A stretch of 9,234 bases of DNA, taken from NCBI GenBank assembly GCA_045123185.1, contig JBGVIL010000066.1:1-9234 (forward strand). Direction: 5' to 3'. The position numbers and the translations under genes were made by a program. The notes below the pieces were generated by a model, which saw only the letters and a program-made list of their open reading frames with translations, had not been told where the DNA came from and did no database searches. The stretch is from UBA1231 sp045123185. GTDB taxonomy: Bacteria; Bacillota_I; Bacilli_A; ML615J-28; CAG-313. Positions 4,664 to 9,234 of this stretch are shown here, one piece after another (position 1 is the first letter of the stretch; the number at the start of each line of letters is the position of its first letter).

Positions 4664-5430
4664 CTATTTTTAAAATTATTTTTTATAAATTGTTCCTCAA
4701 ATAATTTTTTAGCTATTTGTAACGCACCTTTTGGTGTGATAAGTATATGATATTGTACTTGTGTTCCTTTAGGTGTATCTACAAACTCATCTATATAAGA
4801 TAAATATCCGTTATCTAAATATTGTTGCTTAGGTGAAAAATGTCCATAAACCTTACATATATATTTATTCACTTGTAACCATCTGTATAAATTGTTTCTG
4901 CCTATTTTAATTCCATTATTATATAATAATTTACTAAAATCTCCAACTCTCATATCGGATACATTACCCTCTAATATTTCTCTTAATTCTTTGAAATCCT
5001 TATATTCATCTATTTCATCTTTTAATTGTTTATTTTCTAGTTTTAATTGTTGTCTTTCTTTTTCTTCAACTATCCATTGTTCAGCCCTAGCTATTTTATC
5101 TTCAATTTGATATGATGGAACATTTATTTGTTTTAGAGTTTCTTCCATTTTATTAAATGCTTCTATATATTTTAATTTCCATTCTAATGCTTTTTCTCCT
5201 GTAAATCCCATAACTAATAGACTAAATCCGTCTCTATTCATCCAATACATTTTATATTCATTTCCCTTATGAATAAATATATCTTTTATAAACATATTTT
5301 TAACCGTACAATTTTGAGCGGTTAAATTTTCAATAGCTCTTACTACATTTTTATGTTCTTTATTGAAATTTTTTGCTATCTCTCTACTATTCGCTAATAT
5401 TTTATCTTCTTTTTTTATTAAATCACACAT
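4645..5430 (-). CDS. Rha-family antirepressor with C-terminal KilAC domain
   Basis: This 261-aa phage regulator has two modules. Residues about 3-98 match the Rha (pRha) domain: NSREIAKNFNKEHKNVVRAIENL, IHKGNEYKMYWMNRDGFSLLVMGFTGEKALEWKLKYIEAFNKMEE. A coiled-coil linker (about 108-148) follows. Residues about 155-250 are a KilAC/ANT-type DNA-binding domain: MRVGDFSKLLYNNGIKIGRNNLYRWL, then TPKGALQIAKKLFEE. Rha-type proteins are linked to control of phage lysogenic or lytic growth, and such KilAC proteins often act as antirepressors. The ATG at 5430 is preferred over the GTG three codons earlier because GGGAG lies 8 nt upstream. Its promoter is at 5481-5509, with a palindromic hairpin in the leader. 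Its 3' end contains the promoter of the next gene. Confidence 0.9.
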   Translation of the reverse strand: MCDLIKKEDKILANSREIAKNFNKEHKNVVRAIENLTAQNCTVKNMFIKDIFIHKGNEYKMYWMNRDGFSLLVMGFTGEKALEWKLKYIEAFNKMEETLKQINVPSYQIEDKIARAEQWIVEEKERQQLKLENKQLKDEIDEYKDFKELREILEGNVSDMRVGDFSKLLYNNGIKIGRNNLYRWLQVNKYICKVYGHFSPKQQYLDNGYLSYIDEFVDTPKGTQVQYHILITPKGALQIAKKLFEEQFIKNNFKNSEQINN

Positions 5431-5453
5431 TACTATCACTCCCTTAAATTTTA

Positions 5454-5469
5454 GGTTCTTTTAAGAACC
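5454..5469 (-). promoter_or_regulatory. Perfect palindrome in Rha leader
   Basis: GGTTCT-TTTA-AGAACC, immediately after the -10 region and about 24 nt before the Rha start codon. No T-run follows on the minus strand. The position suits an operator or 5' leader hairpin controlling Rha expression. Confidence 0.55.
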
Positions 5470-5480
5470 CTTATATTAAT

Positions 5481-5509
5481 ATTATATATTTTAATTATTT
5501 ATTTGTTAC
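5481..5509 (-). promoter_or_regulatory. Promoter for the Rha antirepressor
   Basis: GTAACA (5504-5509) -17 nt- TATAAT (5481-5486). The spacer is the boundary motif, and the -35 box overlaps the stop codon region of the recombinase gene. Confidence 0.55.
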
Positions 5510-6429
5510 TATAAATTTACTAATTCATCCATTGTAGATTCAACTGGGTGAATATAAAAAGCCTCAGTAGTTTTAGCTGATTTATGTCCTGCAAAACTTG
5601 CTACTTTAGATATTTCAACACCTTTCCCTACTAGCTCACTTAGTTTTGAATGACGCATATCGTGTGCTGGACTATTATATTCTATGTTTAATTCAGCTAG
5701 AATATTTTTTAAAAATTTTCTTAAACTTGCTTCTGTTATTTTAGATTTTGAAATAGGACTTATGAAAAAATATTTTTCATTTCCATCTTTGATTTCTATG
5801 TTACTTCTTATTTCTAATACTTTATTGATTAAATCTATCATATCGTTGCTAAATGAATTAAATCTAGTTACTTTTCCATGACCTCCTTTACCATGTATAT
5901 AGAATTTATTTCCATTATCTAAATTAAAATCATTCATTTCAATTGATACAGCTTCAGATATTCTTAATGCGTTTTTATATAGTAATTTTATAGCTGTCAT
6001 ATTAACTATATAAACTTGTTTATCTATGTGTCTTTGGAACTTATCTTCTTTTATTTTGTTATCCATATAATCGAATATTCTTTTTATATCTTCATCAGTA
6101 TATACACTTACTTTATGACTATCATTTTTAATACTTGATATCTCTTTAAATTTATTACTTTCAATCATATCTTCAAATACTAAATAATTTGAAAACGTAC
6201 TTAGAATATTCTTATGCTTATTTATAGTACCTGGTTTTAAACCTTTAGCTAATTCATCATCTATAAATCTTTTTGCAAATTCTTTATCTTCTAATTGATT
6301 CACATTGTCAACTGTTATTTGATACTCATCTACAAAATTTACTATATAATCATTGTACATTTTTATAGTCTTTTCAGCCTTGTTCATTTTCATATTCCAT
6401 TCCATAAATCCATTTATTATATTTTTCAT
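5509..6429 (-). CDS. Tyrosine recombinase (phage integrase)
   Basis: This protein of about 306 aa breaks and rejoins DNA strands at specific sites, either to integrate and excise the element or to resolve multimers. The N-terminal SAM-like core-binding domain covers about residues 1-100. The catalytic domain shows the expected residues (numbered from the ATG at 6429): R156 in NALRISE, a lysine in HGKGGHGKVTRF (about 181-186), H256 and R259 in HDMRH, H282 in AGHKSAKTT, and the nucleophile Y292 in EAFYIHP. All are present, so it should be active. The second ATG is preferred because AAGGAG lies about 8-10 nt upstream. It sits among antirepressor genes, consistent with a lysogeny module. I could not identify an attP core nearby. 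Similarity to XerC/XerD-like enzymes means a dimer-resolution role is also possible. Confidence 0.92.
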   Translation of the reverse strand: MKNIINGFMEWNMKMNKAEKTIKMYNDYIVNFVDEYQITVDNVNQLEDKEFAKRFIDDELAKGLKPGTINKHKNILSTFSNYLVFEDMIESNKFKEISSIKNDSHKVSVYTDEDIKRIFDYMDNKIKEDKFQRHIDKQVYIVNMTAIKLLYKNALRISEAVSIEMNDFNLDNGNKFYIHGKGGHGKVTRFNSFSNDMIDLINKVLEIRSNIEIKDGNEKYFFISPISKSKITEASLRKFLKNILAELNIEYNSPAHDMRHSKLSELVGKGVEISKVASFAGHKSAKTTEAFYIHPVESTMDELVNL

Positions 6430-6460
6430 ATTCATCTCTCCTTTTATCTTTTATAATATA

Positions 6461-6490
6461 TGTATATGTAAAAATAGGTGCAAATGTTAC
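6461..6490 (-). promoter_or_regulatory. Promoter for the recombinase gene
   Basis: GTAACA (6485-6490) -18 nt- TATACA (6461-6466). The -35 lies in the loop of the inverted repeat 6472-6498, so the same repeat could end upstream transcription and act as an operator. A second -10-like TATTAT occurs closer to the gene. Confidence 0.4.
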
Positions 6491-6498
6491 ACCTATTT
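6472..6498 (-). terminator. Intrinsic terminator after second antirepressor
   Basis: AAATAGGTG (6490-6498 as read on the minus strand), loop TAACATTTG, CACCTATTT (6472-6480), followed by further T's. A 9-bp perfect stem with a T-run directly after the KilAC-type gene. Confidence 0.65.
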
Positions 6499-6501
6499 AA
6501 A

Positions 6502-7329
6502 TTATTTATTTAATAAATTTATTATCCATTCTCTACCTTTATTCGTCCATCTCAACTGTTGCCCATATTCATTTATAATATAGTCTGCATATTCAGGAAC
6601 CATATCTTCATATTTACTATAAAAATACCAAGTGTTTCCTTTCTTAAATATAATCTCTTTTTCATTCAATATTTTATTTAGTTTAGAAGCACTCATTCCT
6701 AAGTCTTTTGCCACATCAGTAGTTTTGTATAGATTATCGCTATTGTAAATAGTTATATATTTTTCTGCTTTAGGTTCAAGCTCTTCTATCTCATTTTCTA
6801 ATGGTCTAACTTTTTCTTCTATAATTCTATCTTCAATTAGTTTATCACGTTGACCTATTGCTATAGCTAATTTCACATCATCACCATTACGACTAGCGTT
6901 AACTATATCGTTTAGATTAAATATTAATGGGTCTATTACAGGAGTATTATCAAATAACTCCTTAACTATCTCACTTCTTAATTGTTCAGCTACTTTACTT
7001 TCAGTTAACATCATTCCTATTACTACTACTGCTTTAATTGGGTATAATCTTAATCCTCTGTTTGGTATATTTTCTAAAGTTACATTGTGTAACTTTAGGA
7101 TTTCACTCTTTTTATAAACTTTATATCCATACTTACTTAACTCTTCCTCATTTCTAGTTGCTAATAATTTTATTGTTGTATTCCCAACCCCATAAAATTT
7201 TGTTACCATTTCCTCTGTCATATAATCTACTACTTCACCATATTTTCTTAATATGTTCAATAGTTTAGGTTTATTTTCTTCTTTCATAACTAATTCTCTA
7301 TCTTGCATACTATTTATTAAATCTACCAT
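6502..7329 (-). CDS. Antirepressor-like protein with C-terminal KilAC domain
   Basis: This 275-aa protein has an N-terminal region (residues about 28-128: YGEVVDYMTEEMVTKFYGVGNTTIKLL, then RLYPIKAVVVIGMMLTESKVAEQLRSEIVKEL). It resembles, as I recall, the N-terminal domain of many Firmicute phage and genomic-island regulators that carry the RAVLRIGMLL-type helix. A charged helical linker ending ELEPKAE follows (about 165-190). The C terminus (about 197-273: LYKTTDVAKDLGMSASKLNKILNEKEIIFKKGNTWYF, then WTNKGREWIINLL) is a winged-helix KilAC/ANT-type domain. It is probably a DNA-binding phage regulator. The ATG at 7329 has AAGGAG 9 nt upstream. The linker is shared at DNA level with the Bro-N gene, suggesting recombination between the two. 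Confidence 0.82.
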   Translation of the reverse strand: MVDLINSMQDRELVMKEENKPKLLNILRKYGEVVDYMTEEMVTKFYGVGNTTIKLLATRNEEELSKYGYKVYKKSEILKLHNVTLENIPNRGLRLYPIKAVVVIGMMLTESKVAEQLRSEIVKELFDNTPVIDPLIFNLNDIVNASRNGDDVKLAIAIGQRDKLIEDRIIEEKVRPLENEIEELEPKAEKYITIYNSDNLYKTTDVAKDLGMSASKLNKILNEKEIIFKKGNTWYFYSKYEDMVPEYADYIINEYGQQLRWTNKGREWIINLLNK

Positions 7330-7378
7330 TTTAAATCACTCCTTAATATTTTAATTAGAGGATTTCTCCCCTTACTTT

Positions 7379-7408
7379 ATAATACGAAAAATAGAAGGAA
7401 AAATTTCC
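7379..7408 (-). promoter_or_regulatory. Promoter for second antirepressor
   Basis: GGAAAT (7403-7408) -18 nt- TATTAT (7379-7384). The -35 is weak, and the spacer overlaps the terminator hairpin at 7391-7414. Supported mainly by the same layout at 6461-6490 and 7804-7833. Confidence 0.38.
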
Positions 7409-7414
7409 TCCTAT
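7391..7414 (-). terminator. Intrinsic terminator after 113-aa gene
   Basis: On the minus strand ATAGGAGGAAA pairs with TTTCCTTCTAT (one G-T pair) with a short loop, then TTTT. It starts 13 nt after the stop codon of the 113-aa gene. Confidence 0.65.
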
Positions 7415-7427
7415 TTAAATTATTTAT

Positions 7428-7769
7428 TTAATCTCCATATACTACCATAACATCTTGATTTATTCTTCTTCTTGGTTCTTCAACTTCCTCAACTTCTATA
7501 CTATCAATATGTCTTACATCTTCAAATTCAATTTCAGTTTGCTCTTGGTTATTCATTTGTTCTCTTATCATTTCATTAGTTATTTGTTCTTCTTGTTTTT
7601 TTATATTTCTTAATTCTTTAGCAATTGAATCTTTAAATAATTTATAATCTCTTATATCAAATGCATTTGATTTCTTAAATGTTATTTTTTTTATAGTATC
7701 TATATCTCTTTTTATTCCGTCTTTACTATTTTCTATCCACATTTTTCTTATTTTATACATACTATTCAT
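7428..7769 (-). CDS. Hypothetical phage protein (113 aa)
   Basis: The ATG at 7769 (MNSMYKIRKMW) is chosen because AAGGAG lies upstream; the open frame extends 22 codons further but without a ribosome site and through promoter-like sequence. The N-terminal half is basic and helical (KIRKMWIENSKDGIKRDIDTIKKITFKK). The middle is coiled-coil-like (DSIAKELRNIKKQEEQITNEMIREQ). The C-terminal part is strongly acidic (TEIEFEDVRHIDSIEVEEVEEP) before a short VMVVYGD tail. No family is recognised. It lies between two antirepressor genes with its own hairpin and promoter. A regulatory accessory role is a guess from context only. Confidence 0.65.
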   Translation of the reverse strand: MNSMYKIRKMWIENSKDGIKRDIDTIKKITFKKSNAFDIRDYKLFKDSIAKELRNIKKQEEQITNEMIREQMNNQEQTEIEFEDVRHIDSIEVEEVEEPRRRINQDVMVVYGD

Positions 7770-7803
7770 ATATACCAACTCCTTAATTTGTTTTATAGTT
7801 ATA

Positions 7804-7833
7804 TATATATGATAAAAGGTGGATAAAGTTTCC
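7804..7833 (-). promoter_or_regulatory. Promoter for the 113-aa gene
   Basis: GGAAAC (7828-7833) -18 nt- TATATA (7804-7809). The -35 overlaps the loop of the hairpin at 7815-7839. A weak match on its own; supported by the repeated layout. Confidence 0.38.
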
Positions 7834-7839
7834 ACCTTT
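7815..7839 (-). terminator. Intrinsic terminator after Bro-N gene
   Basis: AAAGGTGG (7832-7839 as read on the minus strand), 9-nt loop, CCACCTTT (7815-7822), followed by TATC. An 8-bp perfect stem with a short T-run, 12 nt after the Bro-N stop codon. Confidence 0.6.
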
Positions 7840-7850
7840 GTTTAAATTAT

Positions 7851-8603
7851 TTATTTATTTTTAAAATAATTTAACAATTCTTCTCTTGCTAATGTTGTAA
7901 ATCTATCTTGAGTTCGAGGATTGCCAAATTTATCTTCAACATCTTTTGTAACCATATAGTTATTTCTAATTGCATATGATAACGCCTTTAGAGTTTTACC
8001 TATCCAACCTTTATCTCTAAGAATTTCTTTAAATTCATTTTCCTTAATAGCAAATCCTAATGTAGATTCTAATTCTTTTCTTAATTCTCTAAATCCCCAC
8101 GTAGCTTCTTTGTCTATAAATCTATCATATATTTCAGCTTTAGGTTCAAGCTCTTTTATTTTTTGATTCTTATTTTCAATTGTCTTTTGAGCAATCAATA
8201 ATGCTTTCGCCATTATTTCTTCATCTGTTTCATTTTCATTTGCTAATATATATCCGCCATTAGCACGTATAGAAGGTAATACTTCATGCGTAATCCACTT
8301 TCTAAATGCTTTTGCACTAGGTAATGGTGCATCTAAAACTAAATCATATAATCCAAATTCATTGATTAATATTTCACCTTTTCTACCTGCATCTTTTATT
8401 CCGAATAAGTCTGCCATAGACTTATTCAATTTTTTAGTATCTTCTTCAGATACATATTGTTTTATATATTTCGTATAACTATTTCCTTCTAAATTATATT
8501 GTAATCTTTCTACAACATCTCTAGCAACAAACCAAGGTTCATTGTCTATTAATCCAACTCTTATCTCTCCAAATAAATCATTATTAAACACTTGCAACTC
8601 CAT
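7851..8603 (-). CDS. Bro-N antirepressor with C-terminal KilAC-like domain
   Basis: This 250-aa protein is a two-module phage antirepressor. Residues about 3-118 are a Bro-N domain: FGEIRVGLIDNEPWFVARDVVERL, LINEFGLYDLVLDAPLPSAKAFRKWITHEVLPSIRANGGYIL. A helical linker ending ELEPKAE follows. The C-terminal region (about 165-248: WGFRELRKELESTLGFAIKENEFKEILRDKGWI, ending RFTTLAREELLNYF) resembles a KilAC domain. Proteins of this design antagonise phage repressors or bind DNA to promote the lytic switch. The ATG at 8603 has AGGAGTG about 9 nt upstream. It is the first leftward gene after the divergent control region, with a promoter at 8657-8686 and an inverted repeat in its leader, so it is likely an early regulator. 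Confidence 0.92.
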   Translation of the reverse strand: MELQVFNNDLFGEIRVGLIDNEPWFVARDVVERLQYNLEGNSYTKYIKQYVSEEDTKKLNKSMADLFGIKDAGRKGEILINEFGLYDLVLDAPLPSAKAFRKWITHEVLPSIRANGGYILANENETDEEIMAKALLIAQKTIENKNQKIKELEPKAEIYDRFIDKEATWGFRELRKELESTLGFAIKENEFKEILRDKGWIGKTLKALSYAIRNNYMVTKDVEDKFGNPRTQDRFTTLAREELLNYFKNK

Positions 8604-8630
8604 ATTTAATCACTCCTATGAATATTATTT

Positions 8631-8649
8631 GAGGCCATTAGATAGCCTC
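8631..8649 (-). promoter_or_regulatory. Inverted repeat in Bro-N leader
   Basis: GAGGC (8631-8635) and GCCTC (8645-8649) with a 9-nt spacer. It begins 7 nt after the -10 box, so it covers the expected transcript start and could be an operator or a 5' hairpin. Confidence 0.45.
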
Positions 8650-8656
8650 TTAAACT

Positions 8657-8686
8657 ATTATACTATTTAAATTATTCAACTGTTCC
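8657..8686 (-). promoter_or_regulatory. Leftward promoter for the Bro-N gene
   Basis: GGAACA (8681-8686) -18 nt- TATAAT (8657-8662), preceded by TAG. It shares TGGAACA, spacing and TAGTATAAT with the promoter at 3688-3717. Confidence 0.58.
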
Positions 8687-8835
8687 ATATACTTATATAT
8701 TTAAAATTCAAATTCAATTTTTAACCGAGAGTTTTACCCTCCAAATAAATGGAGGGATACTATATTGAGATTAAATTTTGATTGATATAGAAATGTTTTA
8801 GACGTCTTAATTCAGAAATGTTTTTAGATTTTTTA
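8687..8835. promoter_or_regulatory. Divergent control region with repeats and hairpin
   Basis: No gene is visible. The region holds a perfect 6-bp hairpin, CCCTCC and GGAGGG around 8738-8757 with an AAATAAAT loop. It also holds two near-identical direct repeats, AGAAATGTTTTAGA (8789-8802) and AGAAATGTTTTTAGA (8814-8828), and an 8-bp palindrome AGACGTCT (8800-8807) overlapping the first repeat. The repeats end about 8 nt before the -35 of the rightward promoter, a position suited to a repressor or activator. This is a plausible phage operator region, but no repressor gene is in the window. Confidence 0.5.
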
Positions 8836-8865
8836 TTGACAAATTATGATATGATATTATATTAT
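8836..8865 (+). promoter_or_regulatory. Strong rightward promoter for the structured RNA
   Basis: TTGACA (8836-8841) is a perfect -35, followed by TATATT after 16 nt (8858-8863) or TATTAT after 18 nt (8860-8865). It is the best sigma-A match in the window and the only clear rightward one. The predicted start is near 8870, just before the inverted repeats. Confidence 0.68.
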
Positions 8866-8869
8866 ATTA

Positions 8870-9234
8870 ATCGTAAATAACTTTAAGTAATCAATTGTAC
8901 GCCAATACAAATTGATAATCCTTATTCATACGCCAATATGAATTAGGAAATTAACTGAATAAGAGAAATCCAATTGTTAAAAGCCCTTATCCTATATATA
9001 AGAATATCACGTATAGGATTATTTTGCAATACCATATTTAATATTTTTTTATAATATTAATTATTATATTATATATAATATATATGTATATGGATACAAT
9101 TGGTAATCCAAATGCAGTAATGGATTTAAAATATAACTAGGTGAGTTGAGCCGATGCTATAAAATCAACAATCACAAGGAGGAATATTACTCTAATTACA
9201 CCGTTTGTACTTGTGATGCTAGGTGGTTGCCACC
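8870..9234 (+). ncRNA. Candidate large structured non-coding RNA, 5' part
   Basis: At least 365 nt without a convincing ORF on either strand, running off the window, behind a strong promoter. Stems visible by eye: 8891-8899 with 8906-8915 and 8925-8930 with 8937-8942, both closing an identical loop CGCCAA; 8989-8996 with 9012-9019 (8 bp); a long-range stem 8970-8977 with 9096-9103 (8 bp); 9105-9110 with 9121-9126; 9145-9149 with 9165-9169; 9171-9178 with 9210-9217 (8 bp, perfect); 9222-9226 with 9230-9234. From 9136 on G+C rises well above the surroundings. Size, complexity and phage setting recall the ornate large RNAs ROOL and GOLLD, but I cannot confirm membership. It might also be an unknown family or a long leader of a gene beyond the edge. 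Confidence 0.62.

Noticed and set aside
5509..6500. attP site beside the recombinase
   Set aside because: No distinctive core with arm-type repeats could be separated from the boundary motif; without the att junctions this cannot be called.
9020..9090. A/T palindromic stretch as a terminator or replication origin
   Set aside because: Almost pure A/T sequence folds many ways; no G+C stem plus T-run, no iterons and no initiator gene nearby.
9145..9170. GAGCCGATGC as domain V of a group II intron
   Set aside because: The helix that would complete domain V is absent and the catalytic triad context does not fit. There is also no reverse-transcriptase gene nearby.

Overview
The window is strongly AT-rich. 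Its protein genes use AGGAGG-type ribosome sites and all read leftward (minus strand). Three phage antirepressor-family proteins, a tyrosine recombinase, an HNH endonuclease, a DNA methyltransferase and many tiny ORFs point to the early/lysogeny or accessory region of a temperate phage, prophage or phage-plasmid. The likely host is a low-GC Firmicute (Clostridia-like). No structural, packaging or replication gene is visible.

Right edge to left. (1) 8870-9234 has no convincing ORF. A good rightward sigma-A-type promoter (TTGACA at 8836) precedes a stretch full of nested inverted repeats, including two hairpins with the same loop (CGCCAA). It looks like the 5' part of a large structured non-coding RNA that runs off the window. 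(2) 8604-8860 is a divergent control region with repeats, a palindrome and the leftward promoter for the first antirepressor. (3) 4416-8603 carries a Bro-N antirepressor, a 113-aa unknown protein, a second KilAC-type antirepressor, a tyrosine recombinase, a Rha-KilAC antirepressor and a 59-aa membrane protein. (4) 3725-4265 carries an acidic 75-aa protein and two tiny membrane proteins of 35 and 42 aa, the last two translationally coupled. (5) 1604-3628 looks like one operon: two small unknown proteins, a YczE/YitT-like membrane protein broken by a 1-nt frameshift, a secreted 3D-domain protein and two more small unknown proteins. (6) 167-1514 is an HNH endonuclease overlapping (ATGA) a beta-class DNA methyltransferase that is frameshifted right after its DPPY motif. 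The pair lies between two identical 30-bp promoter repeats. (7) 1-121 is a second structured leftward RNA or leader, cut by the window edge.

The regulatory layout is repetitive. Gene after gene ends in the A/T-rich boundary motif TAAATAAATAATTTAAA or a variant, often overlapping the stop codon. In at least three cases this motif is exactly the 17-nt spacer of a promoter for the next gene (GTAACA or TGAACA -17- TATAAT/TATTAT). In others a short inverted repeat lies inside or just after the promoter. Each gene therefore appears to be a separately promoted cassette with its own hairpin, which fits easy shuffling of modules. The shared ELEPKA linker of two antirepressors fits the same picture. 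The main candidates for something undescribed are the right-edge RNA, the left-edge RNA that shares an 11-mer with it on the opposite strand, and the repeated promoter/boundary unit.
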